NCBI GenBank assembly: GCA_964247055.1
Contig: OZ176051.1
Span: forward strand, 8,742,001-8,806,000
Reading direction: 5' to 3'
Length of the DNA: 64,000 nt
Source: Paragordius varius
Taxonomy: Eukaryota; Nematomorpha
Shown here: positions 1 to 10,338 of the stretch, one piece after another
Numbering within the stretch: position 1 is the first letter of the stretch
How the letters are laid out: each line of letters starts with the position of its first letter
The notes under the pieces: generated by a model
Databases searched by the model: none
What the model was told of the DNA's origin: nothing
What the model saw: the letters and a program-made list of their open reading frames with translations, nothing else
Program-made: the position numbers and the translations under genes

Positions 1-2290
1 AAGATATGAAACAAAACCCTTTCCGGCTCTACCAAAAAATGTGTGGCTAAAGTGGAATCCCTCGTAACCCCGATAATGGGGAAAATACAAAGCCCAATAT
101 CCGTATCATGAATCTTTTTAGATAAAAGATTATTTTTTTGTTAAAATATTGATATTTAATTATATTACAACTTAATATTATCTTACAATTTGAAAATATT
201 AATAATTAAAAATGATTATTTTTTTATTATTACGATTATAGATTACCCACATATTAGTAAAATCAAGGAAGGTAAAACATTAGGACTAAATTTAAATTGG
301 AGGAGGCATGATGTTAATTCTCGGTCTTATTTATATATATATGTAATTAGACAATAGGCGAAACTTGATCTATAAAATTTTTTATTTTATGATTAAAAAA
401 GGTGGATCAGTTTTAGTGCTGGTTGCACTAACAAATTAACTGGTAGTTGTTATCAAATTATACAATCATAATAATTGAAACATAAAAATTTTAGCGGTCA
501 ACAACTACGATTCTACCATAACATTTAAAATTATTTTTAATATAAAAATTTCCCAATAATGAGTTTAAGTAGAAATTAAATATTTGGCTTTTAGAGTTAC
601 CGATCAATTATATTAAAATTAAAGAATTAAAAAATTGGTTGTACTATTGATTGACTGAGATACCGACAATCATTATAATTATTTGACACTTTTACATGCA
701 TTGATCTGGGTATTTAATAATAATAATTATAATCTATATAAGAGTATATTAAGAAACAGTGTTACGCTTTGAATACATTATTTACAGGGCTTTGAAACGG
801 AACCACATGAAGCGGGTACCCGGTTCTTATATGGTTTCTTTTCAAAAAATAAACTTTTTTTGTTTTAATAGCTCAATAACATAATTTCTAATTTACCATC
901 AAAATGGAATAACCATCATAATTTTTAAATTTTTTGGTTAAAATTATTAAAATTGATCATTTGATAACATTTTGTTCTTGAATCCGATTGAAATGGAATA
1001 ACCATGCTGTTTGAATATCATACCTCACTTAAAGAAAACACAGACATAATTGTTTACTTATTTTCCAAATCTATAGATTAAGAACATTTTCCTTTATAAA
1101 TCTGGTATAAAACCATAAATATAGCGTATATAATAAATTACTTATAACGGAAAAAATGATCTACACTATCTTGGTAAACCAGAGCCCATGGGCCGAATGA
1201 GGCCCACAAAATTTTTTTGACCACAGATTTTGTAAAATATCATCGTGTAGGTTACATTAACGATATATATTACGGCTTACAACATAGAAAGAACATATTT
1301 CACGCTATATTAAATATTTTCAGAACTGAGAACTAGTCTTACGACCCAAGTACTTGATTCAATAATTTATGTTAATACTCTTATTACTTATCTTTATTAT
1401 TATACATTTGGCTATTTATTTTTTTCTAACAATTATGAATGAAATGTTGTATGAAAATCATTTAATGAAAAGTCAATTTCGGACACAAACTTCCAGAACC
1501 CGGCTCCAATTCCACTTTTTGCGAATCGGATCGAAACCCTGATAGTTTATGATATGTGCATATTATCAAAAATAATATAATTGTATTACTTCTCCCATAT
1601 TTTTCCGTTTTATTGTACATTATTTGCGATCCTGATTTCACAAAATCTGATGGTTGATACAAATAATTATACAATTTTTTTGGCAAATTAATTATAAGAC
1701 ATGTAAAAATATTTTTAAAATATCTCTTTGTCATACATGTATACACATATATATATATAATCTAAATTTAATAAAAAGCAAGAGCAAAGCATTCTTTAAT
1801 TTACAATTAAAATTAGGTTATATAAAATCTTTGATACTTGATTATACCATTTTTTCAATTTGGCTTTAATATTCTTCAAAAAAATGAAACATGATCCATC
1901 GCACCTTAAAAACGGTCGGGGGGGGAGATATTATTGTTTTGAAAAATAAATTAATGTTATAACCAATTCTTTCATAGGTTTTAAGCACTTCTATTGATTT
2001 CTAAAGGGTCAGAAAACAATCAGTCATATTATAAAAAGAAATGTAAAGGTAGTAAGCAGTCAAATTTTTTTTCTTCATTATGTTTTTGGGTATTCATAAG
2101 TCTTTATAATTGTCATAAAAAAGGGAAGACACTGTGATATTCGAATGTTTAATATTGCGCTCTTAAAAACACGATTATTTGATTTCCTAAAAAACAAATT
2201 TGGGCTTATGTGCTCGTAATGGACGCTTAAAATAAGTTTTCCTTTTGCCATTAAATTTTAGAGACCTAACCCTATTATTATTCGAGAGAT
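1..2290. other. Intergenic AT-rich DNA, no gene seen
   Basis: I see no supported gene. Short open frames are AT-biased and lack signal peptides, splice structure or recognisable motifs. A G-run lies near 1917-1926. The segment near 1490-1545 carries a GC-richer phrase (cccggctccaattcc) that loosely recurs inverted near 36920, so a dispersed repeat is possible. Confidence 0.5.
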
Positions 2291-2379
2291 AAAATAAAAG
2301 AGAATGGAAAAAGTTCTTTTGGAGAGATGACGGATCTTATAAGATTTAAAAATTAGGAATTAAATTGCCAAATAATAAG

Positions 2380-2520
2380 TTGAGACGGTGGATTAGGAAC
2401 AAAACAATTTTGTTCGGTCATATTGTAAATTTTGTCAGGATTCATTAAATTCAAATGACTGGAGTATAGTTGAAGGGAAAGGGACAATGGCTGCATTAAT
2501 AGAGAGATAGAACTCAGTTT
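2380..2520 (+). mobile_element. LINE 3'-end fragment (C-terminal region)
   Basis: Plus-strand translation gives LRRWIRNKTILFGHIV followed by a decayed GKGQW. This matches the motif LRWFGH(V/I)-x(n)-GKRGRGRPxxxW found downstream of the reverse transcriptase in RTE-like LINEs; the element at 19.5 kb has the same motif. Stops interrupt the frame. The likely continuation lies at about 4350, beyond a block of Helitron-like repeats, as if that block landed inside this fragment. Family assignment is inferred from a short motif. Confidence 0.45.
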
Positions 2521-2529
2521 TCCTAGTTA

Positions 2530-3735
2530 ATCTATATATTTATAAAAATGGAAAATGCTGGCTTTGTGATCTGTTTCCAAACGGGTAAACCCATTCAAAT
2601 CCAAATATCAAAAAATTATAATCATTAATGAATGCCCCTATAATACCTTCGCCCTTTTTTGAATTAGGTCCCCAGCTCGGGTCCACCTCGTGAAAAAACG
2701 GGTTTTTTATGAAAACAGAAGTCCACAAAAATCGTGTCTTTGAGACAATTTTCCGGAGAACGTGTTGGACCATTCAATTTAAAATATGATTTTTGTTTAC
2801 TTATTTTCGATTGCGCCGAACATAGTCGGCTCGCTTTTTTAATTTGGGCCCTCTTTTTACCCACTTCCCCCGTAAAATGCCATTTTTTTAAAAAAAACAA
2901 AGTCCAATCAAAAATAATTTTTTGATTCTATTTTTCACCCAAGGTATGAGACCGTAAAAATTCAACAAAGATTCCACGTATTCCCTGTTAAAAGGCAAAA
3001 ATTTTAGTCAAGCGTTTCTTTGATGATGGCTGCTGGGTAGGGAGCTACCCGCTAAAAACTGATTTATCATGTGGCTTTGTGATCTGTTTCCGGAAAACCG
3101 GTGAACCCATTCAAATCCAAACATTGAAAAAATATAATCATTAATAAATGCCTCTACAATAGCTTCGCCCTTTTTTTGAAATAGGCCCCCAGTTCGGGCC
3201 CACCCCGTGTCAAAAAAGGCGTTTTTTAGTAAGGAGCTACCCGCTAAAAACTGCATCATGTGTGGTGATCTGTTTCCGAAAAACTGGTAGACCCATTCAA
3301 ATCCAAATATCGAAAAAATATAATCATTAATGAATGGCCCGACAATAGCTTCTCCCTTTTTTTGAAATAGGTCCCCAGTTCAGGCCCTGCCCGTGTCAAA
3401 AACGGGTTTTAAAATCGTGTCTTTGAGACAATTTTCCGGAGAACGTGTTGGACCATTCAATTTAAAATATGATTTTTGTTTACTTATTTTCGATTGCGCC
3501 GAACATAGTCGGCTCGCTTTTTTAATTTAGGCCCTCTTTTTACCCGCTCTGTCAGTAAAATGCCTTTTTTTTCAAAAATTAAGTCCACAAAAATAATTTT
3601 TTGATTCTATTTTTCGCCCAAGTTATGAGACCGTAAAAATTCAATAAGGATTCCACATATTCCCTGTTAAAAGACAAAAATTTTAGTCAAGCTTTAATGA
3701 TAGCTGCTGGGTAAGGAGCTACCGGCTAAAAAGTG
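2530..3735. repeat. Helitron-like repeat cluster, copies 1-3
   Basis: A unit beginning TCTATATATTTATAAAAATG at 2530 continues with a block containing gctttgtgatctgtttcc, then gagacaattttccggagaacg, then gattgcgccgaacatagtcgg. The first block recurs at about 3069 and 3258 and the second at about 3420, so the region is a partly tandem set of truncated copies. Another copy starts at 4479, and an inverted one lies at about 40150-40730. The shared exact start with TC after A or T and the lack of terminal inverted repeats suggest non-autonomous Helitrons. No 3' CTRR end was identified with certainty. Small open frames here are not genes. Confidence 0.55.
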
Positions 3736-4330
3736 ACCAGTCATATGATAGCGTGCTTTTGAGGCTAAATTTCTGAAAACTCATCAGGCCATATGAGTTC
3801 AATAGCTGCCTAAAGTATTACCCGTAATCAAAAATTTAAGTCGAGCGGATTTTTTGAATTAGCCGTTAAATACGCCTTTTACTCCCTAAAAACTGCGCTA
3901 TCATTGAACTATTATTAAGTTTGAAGCCATTCTTCCATAAACTATTAGGAATGAACGATGATTCCTGGTATAAATGCAAAATTTTTTATTCTTATATTGG
4001 CCTCTGGGGGGGCTACCCCCCTACAACTGCGCCATGATATCGATACAGCATGCCTTTGGAGCCAAAGAAAACTTATGAGACTATGTGAATCATTTTAAAA
4101 CTTCGTGCCGCATAACAAAATTGCTTATAAAATCAAAAATATATTATGCTCATTTTAAATAAAATTGTCTATCTCAATATTCGAACGAGACAATTAAATG
4201 ATCAATCAGACTTTTTTGATTTCAAACATAAAATCGTATTAGTTTTTTGTTTTATTATTTATTTATCTATCATATGTATAGGATGTTGAAAAATATATGG
4301 ATAATAAAACATTATTTATGTTAATCTATC
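3736..4330. other. Repeat-derived DNA, no gene seen
   Basis: Phrases such as ctaaaaactgcgc and ctacaactgcgcca recur here and in the inverted copy near 40200, so this stretch is probably internal sequence of the same Helitron-like family, more diverged. No coding signal was recognised. Confidence 0.35.
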
Positions 4331-4339
4331 TATATATTT

Positions 4340-4445
4340 GATTGGATATGATAAAAGAGGAGACTATAATGGCATTAAACGATCTCAATCTAGCGGTAAA
4401 AGATAGAAGAAAATGGAAAGAAATAGTGAGACTATATCCAAAAAG
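4340..4445 (+). mobile_element. LINE C-terminal fragment
   Basis: Frame +1 from 4370 reads MALNDLNLAVKDRRKWKEIV. This resembles the last segment of RTE-like LINE proteins (DxxxALDRxxWRxxV), which the LINE at 22.3 kb ends with as well (EDALDRVLWRN). It probably continues the fragment at 2380-2520 across the Helitron-like block. It is a short relic, not a gene. Confidence 0.45.
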
Positions 4446-4478
4446 TCGTTTATGACTTAGGAATAACCAACCAACCAT

Positions 4479-5080
4479 CTATATATTTATTAAAATGGAA
4501 AATGCTGGCTTTGTGATCTGTTTCCAAACGGGTAAACCCATTCAAATCCAAATATCAAAAAATTATAATCTTTAATGAATGCCCCTATAATAGCTTCGCC
4601 CTTTTTTGAATTAGGTCCCCAGCTCGGGTCCACCTCGTGAAAAAACGGGTTTTTTATGAAAACAGAAGTCCACAAAAATCGTGTCTTTGAGACAATTTTC
4701 CGGAGAACGTGTTGGACCATTCAATTTCAAATATGATTTTTGTTTACTTATTTTCGATTGCGCCGAACATAGTCGGCTCGCTTTTTTAATTTGGGCCCTC
4801 TTTTTACCCGCTCCCCCCGTAAAATGCCATTTTTTTTAAAAAAACAGAGTCCACAAAAATAATTTTTTGATTCTATTTTTCACCCAAGGTATGAGACCGT
4901 AAAAATTCAATAACGATTCCATGTATTCCCTGTTAAATGGCAAAAATTCTAGTCCACGCGTTTCTTTGATGATAGCTGCTGGGTAAGGATATGTGGATAA
5001 TTTTATCGTCCCTTTTTTAAATAGCCCCCTTCCCCCTCCTCCCCCAGAAGTCCGAAGGACTTCCTCGGGCTGCGTGACGA
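4479..5080 (+). repeat. Helitron-like repeat, copy 4
   Basis: The start TCTATATATTTATTAAAATG at 4479 and the following 450 bases closely match 2530-3000. Past the shared part, at 5046-5062, lies a perfect 7-bp hairpin gaagtcc-gaa-ggacttc followed by a GC-rich run. A Helitron 3' end would have a hairpin shortly before CTRR, but the CTRR is not clear, so the right boundary is approximate. Confidence 0.5.
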
Positions 5081-5845
5081 GATTTACGCTGATAAATATT
5101 GGAATAATTGATATTTAAATTTAAACTTAGGGTATATACCAACCAAATTAAAATAAAATTATTTCACGGTTATATATTTGATTAAGAAGAGCGTGAATAA
5201 AATTCCAGTGATTTTGTTCTGGGAAAATTTCAGAATATTTTGTTAAACTTAAATGGGGGAGCAAAATGTGCTGAATATATAAAAGTATTGAAAGATTTCA
5301 GGTATTTTTTTGTCAATGTAACCGATTTTTTATGTAAAAATCTTAATCTCAATGATTGTTGCGGTTGCATTTTTTTCATTCAAATTAGAATGTAGACTGT
5401 AACTTAGAAATACCCATTAATTTTGGATAATGATAAAAAAATGTTATTTCTGCTTCTATTGGTAAAATTAAAAAAAATTTAGTAAAAAATAAAAATAATT
5501 TATACTTTGCATTAAAAAGTTTAATAACTAGAAAATAATTTAAATATTTTTTTTGAAACGTTTATACCTGGCGTTCCATTCGTTTTAAATAGAATAGTTA
5601 TGGTTAGGTTTCCACAAAAACAGTGGTCACAATCCCAATATTATAAACAATTATATTGCATACATTGCATATAAATTGATAATATAACTAATACTATTAG
5701 TCATTATTTAATTTAATTTTACATTTAATAAGTAATTATGATTACATTTTATTATGTTTTAAACGAAAAGAGTCATAAAAAATTAATGTTTAATCCACAA
5801 AACGCGAATGATTAGCCTAAAAGTAGAAGTTTTAAATTAAATATA
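5081..5845. other. Intergenic, nothing recognised
   Basis: AT-rich sequence downstream of the 5.8-7.9 kb gene. No coding, repeat or RNA signal was recognised. Confidence 0.4.
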
Positions 5846-7850
5846 TTACATTTTACCGTTGTTATGTTCACAATCAGTTATCATAACTTTGATGGGATCA
5901 GTCTGAAACGGCAGGTAGTAAACATCACCTCCTGGGATACGGAGTTCTATTCTGGTAAAATATTTGATTCGTCGATTAAATATTCTTTCGATCGTTAAAT
6001 TCGGATAAATTTCATGTATTTGTAGGGAATCATTGTGTGGTTGTAAAAATCTCAACTATTAATTTAAGACATATATTTTTGCAAAAAAATTCAAAATTTT
6101 ATTTATAATGGTCTGATGTCTATGATTGTTTTGCTAAAGTCAAAAGCCTTTACAGAAAAATGTGTTACTTGTTGAAGAGTTTTTATATTGTACAACAATC
6201 GAAAGCGAGAAAAATCGTAACATAATTCAATCTCTTTGTTGAGATTATCATCGCCATACGTGACACCAAAATCATCGTTATCGTGACCACATACTTTTGT
6301 GATAGGAGTTACTAAAGGTCGGATATCCAGAAAAAACTAAATATAAAAATATTTAAGCAACATATGGTTAAAGCAGCCCATAAAATGCACAAGTTTTTTA
6401 GTAAATTAAAGTTTATTTTAAAATATAGATGTAATTTACAAGAACTGAGGGGGAACTATGGTTGCTATTTTTTTCCGTTACATCAACCTAACATTAGATT
6501 GAAAGCGATAATTGTTTGGTTAAATATGCCTGGGAATTAGTTTAATACGGGTGCATGACATTTAATGAGTTCATTATTTGTTAAAGTCTTTTAGCAAAAT
6601 AGGAAATACATTGACAAGATTCTGCCCCTTTAGAGGCTCTTGTACTGATACTAAGTGTTAATTCTTATTAAATTGTTTGTTTAGAAAATATATTAATTTT
6701 AAAAAATTTATCTTAATAAAATTTATTTTAGCCTTTTAAATATATGTTCACTTAGTCTTTTTAGAATAAGATATTTTTAGATAAAGTAGGGGTATGCAAT
6801 GCCCTTTAAAAATAAGGCATAAAAATGGTAAACATATGCTAATAAAATTCCTAACTTAACTTTGAAGAGCATAACGCTGTTTTAGTTATTAACAATTTTT
6901 AAAAAAGCTTAACAAAGCTCTATGTCCCTAATGGTCAAAGATTATTTTAGTTGAAAATAGAAGATTATATTTTTAATCAATAAAAATATTAAAATTTTAT
7001 CTAGACAAAATAAGATCGAAAAACAATACAACTCTAAACTTTTTCAATTAAAGTATCTTTTTGCATACTGTTGTTTATATCAAAAATACTTAGCATTTTT
7101 GTATTTTTGTTTGTTTTCTCACGTCCTTTGGACGCTTCTCGCCATTTTATTTTCATGCCAACAATTGTTTCTAAATATCACTAATCGATTTAATTTGGGT
7201 TAAATTAAAGTTAAAATTTTACAAAAACTACTGAAGGAAACGGTCCTAATTTAATTTATGCTTATATCCTAATAAAAATTATATAAATAAGCTAAAATAT
7301 TTTATAAATTTTCGTTTTAAAAAAAACGTTCCATGTCAAACTACTTCGACGCCTTTTTATTTGGCAAAATGTGCAAAATATCGCGTCCGTTTATTTTTCA
7401 AGGCGTAATTAACAATTTTTTATTTACACATCAAATAAATATCAAGTATTTTAAAAAAGGTTTTTTAATTCCGGTTTATTAATATATAAGTAGAAAATTT
7501 TGCCATGGTTTCTATTCCTTCCATAGTTTTTAAAGCATTTATTTACAGGCCTGGGGTATCCACTAGCCCATTTTGGATCGAAGGACTAAAATGAATGTGT
7601 TGTCTCCAAGTCTTAATCCGCATTAAATAGTATATATATATATATATATTAAGAAAAATAATTTAAATTTACGCTGGCGTTAAAAATTAGAATATATAAT
7701 TGCATATCGTGATAGTCTTCCCAGGAAAGATAATATTCATAATTTGGTCTTCCTCTGGTTATTTTTCGATTTTGATTAAGTAATGCCAGATGGTGTCTTG
7801 AATAAAATTTTTGCAGAATGTGATTGGCAAGAAAACGGTCATGATATCTT
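5846..7850 (-). CDS. Unrecognised three-exon gene (5' end missing)
   Basis: Three minus-strand exons join in frame. Exon A is 7850-7673 (acceptor gtattgtag, donor AGC|gtaaat). Exon B is 6336-6154 (acceptor atatttag, donor TCT|gtaaag). Exon C is 6055-5846 (acceptor ttaatag, ending in a TAA stop). The introns are 1336 and 99 bases. The last two junctions are phase 0; exon A begins with the third base of a codon, so at least one upstream exon exists. The product is at least 189 residues and is hydrophilic, with possible N-glycosylation sites NAS and NLT and paired cysteines in exon B (KVCGH, ELCYD). The exon B segment DFGVTYG-x(n)-IELCYDF weakly recalls the N-terminal half of arthropod DNA/RNA non-specific endonucleases, but no DRGH catalytic motif is seen. 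I do not assign a function. Three compatible junctions make a real gene likely. Confidence 0.55.
7215..7420. repeat. Dispersed repeat, copy also at 60.3 kb
   Basis: The phrase aaaaactactgaaggaaacgg followed about 120 bases later by caaactacttcgacgcc and aaatgtgcaaaatatcg recurs in the same order at 60280-60420. Order and spacing are kept, so this is a dispersed interspersed repeat. It lies inside intron 1 of the preceding minus-strand gene. Confidence 0.5.
7630..7650. repeat. (TA)n microsatellite
   Basis: About ten TA repeats just downstream of exon A of the 5.8-7.9 kb gene, inside its long intron. Confidence 0.9.
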
Positions 7851-8317
7851 CTACAATACACATAAAAAAATAACCTTCAACAAAAATTGAAAGATTATTG
7901 ATAAAAATAGTATGTCAATGGGTTTAAACACGATATAAATTTTTAATTCTATTGTTAACATATTTTTTTAATTTCTTCTATATGTACTAAATCGTTATGA
8001 AACACTTAATCAACCGCAAAGAGCACCTATTTTTATAATGAAAAACGCAAAATGCCCTTCTCTCATATAGTTCTTATAGTCCTGGACAATTTTTTTTTAC
8101 CAAATTCAACGTATTATACAAATAAATAATAGCCGAATTAATTTGCTACAACTAAAAAACTAATTAGACCATATATAAATTTAACAGCTCCAAATGTTAG
8201 TATTTCGGTATTTGAACAATTTTTAATAGATATATCCTGTTTTTAGAGTACATAAAGTTTTTATCGGAATGTTTTAATAAAGGAATTCTTTTAACCTATG
8301 TTAATGGGCCTTTAGAT

Positions 8318-8488
8318 CAGGGGTGTCATGCGGTCCATGAAAAATTTGGATATCCATAATTGGCACAAATATGCAGATGAATATTAATAAATTGGTATTT
8401 TTTTAGCAAGTTTTCTAAATAAGCTAGACAATCGGCAAACTTGAAAAAAAAGTTATGTATTTCGCAGTTTTATGATTATATTTATTAT

Positions 8489-8553
<65 letters not shown>

Positions 8554-8593
8554 AAATGCAGCCTGTTAAGCCATTTGTGTTGAATAGCCCCTG
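8318..8593. mobile_element. hAT-type MITE with perfect 8-bp TSD
   Basis: The ends are CAGGGGTGTC on the left and, reading inward from the right, GCAGGGGCTATTC-type sequence (right terminus tagcccctg). The flanks are perfect 8-bp duplications CTTTAGAT at 8310-8317 and 8594-8601. The terminus CAGGGG, an 8-bp target duplication and a central TA pair in the target are typical of hAT elements. The interior holds a (TA)n run of about 58 bases at 8492-8549. There is no transposase; it is non-autonomous. Confidence 0.85.
8492..8549. repeat. (TA)n microsatellite inside MITE
   Basis: An uninterrupted alternating TA run of about 58 bases within the hAT MITE. Confidence 0.95.
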
Positions 8594-8710
8594 CTTTAGA
8601 TTATTAAGGGAGATGTTTGTAAGTAACGGAATTTTTAATATTATATTTCATGAATTTAAATAATCATTTATATATGGATTTTGAAAAATTATTAAAAATT
8701 TGGTCTAAAC

Positions 8711-10167
8711 TAGGGCTTCTTAAACTTTTCTGAGTCGCGACCCCATTTGTGATCGCAAATTTCTTGGCGACCCCAATAAATATAATGGAAAAATAATTAA
8801 TATTTTTTGGTGATATATTTATTAAGAAACAATATATATGTGCATAAAAATATATAAATTTAGAATTCGTTTTGAAACATAAAAAATTATAAATCAAAAT
8901 TTGCACTATTCCGATTATTATAATATATTGCATAAATTTACTATGAATCCGTAGATGTTATAGAAATTTATTAATACATATATTTTTGTCCATCTCTTAA
9001 AACCGAAATAATTATTGTTATTGAAGGACGAGATCGAAATATTTTAACTGAGTAAAAATGAGAATTTGCTGCTTTTTTTCAAAATGACTTGTGGCTATCC
9101 AAGTGTTATTTGTCGGAAATAATTGCGAATTAAACGATCCCAACTTGTATTTTCACGGAAAAACATGCATACATATACTTCAAGCGATGAAATTGCAAGT
9201 TTTATTTAAAATAACAGCATTTCTAAAATTAATTTTGTAATTAAGAAAATTGATTGTAAAATTTATATTGAAAACTTTGTAGATCACTAAAAAGCGCTAG
9301 AAATACATTTCCTGACATATTTTATATTAAATATTATTAAATTATTTGCATTCAAAAGCCTTGGATTGGCTTAAGTAAGATTGATCATCTGCTACTTAAA
9401 ACTCAAGAGGAATTTGCTAAGATTTTGTGTAAAACTACAATTCCAAAAAATCCCTTGAATGAATTCTGGATCTAAACTAGGACTGAATCAATCGCCGACA
9501 TGAAATGTACTTTTGCCATTTAACACCACATATTTATGTGAAGTTACTTTCTCAACTTTAACAAACATTAAATCCCAATATCGTTCAGCGATAAAATATG
9601 TTGAAGAGGTTTTACCTAGTTTCAAAGATTACACCAAGATTACAGTCTTTCAAAATATTCTTTAGATTTATTGACATACGAAACATGCTTTGATTCAAAA
9701 TGTTAATTTTGATGGTTTCATACTCTCCGAAGCCAATAATTTATTTATCAAAGAGGTTGTTCATTACCATTACAATTTTGAAATGTGAAGAGAAAAAAAG
9801 AATTATATTTTCTTTTTCGCATATTAGATGTCTCTTTTCCAATACTTTGTCCTGACTGAGAAGAATTTGTTGTTTTAATATCTTTGTCATTACAATTTTT
9901 ATTTAACAGCCATTTATCTATGGGCAAAAATTATTTTTATCCTAAATAAATATATAAAAATAACATATTGCAGATTATATTTGATATACTGAATAAAAAG
10001 AAAAATCTTGTTACAGAGTGACAAATTAAAACTAGAAGAGCAAATATAATTGTTTTTTCACAAAAGACGTTCCCAAAGACAATTTTTTCTTCAATCTTAA
10101 TTAAAACATGTGAATCAGCTATGTTCGGAAGAGATATGCTGGTATAAACAATTTTTCGGAACCAGAT

Positions 10168-10217
<50 letters not shown>

Positions 10218-10330
10218 ATTGTTATTTATTATAACAATAATTTTACAAGTTAAAAAACATTTTTTGTTAAATTGAATTTTTATTACTCGCGACCCCAAAT
10301 GTGTTGGCGACCCATAGTTTAAAAACCCCT
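8711..10330 (+). mobile_element. Decayed hAT transposon (ZBED5/GTF2IRD2-like transposase)
   Basis: The terminal inverted repeats are tagggcttcttaaact on the left and, as reverse complement, caggggtttttaaact on the right, each followed by a subterminal gtcgcgacc or gtcgcc motif. The 8-bp flanks are GTCTAAAC (8703-8710) and GTCTAAAT (10331-10338), seven of eight matching. Plus-strand fragments near 9090-9200 and 9390-9600 recall hAT transposase: a C-terminal piece reads PKNPLNEFWI, and further on a decayed EVTFSTLTNIKSQYRS-type stretch corresponds to the conserved CE(A/S)GFS-x(n)-KSKYRxRL region. Many stops and frame changes are present, so it is non-coding now. A (TA)n run lies at 10171-10213. 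Confidence 0.75.
10171..10213. repeat. (TA)n microsatellite
   Basis: An alternating AT run of about 43 bases near the 3' end of the hAT relic. Confidence 0.95.
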
Positions 10331-10338
10331 GGTCTAAA

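Noticed and set aside
2540-3259. Several 70-90-codon frames on both strands
   Set aside because: They repeat with the Helitron-like units (also at 4490-4720) and overlap each other on opposite strands.
6104-6153. Extension of exon B to a longer frame ending DIRPL
   Set aside because: The longer version lacks a donor, whereas TCT|gtaaag at 6154/6153 gives a phase-0 join to the last exon.
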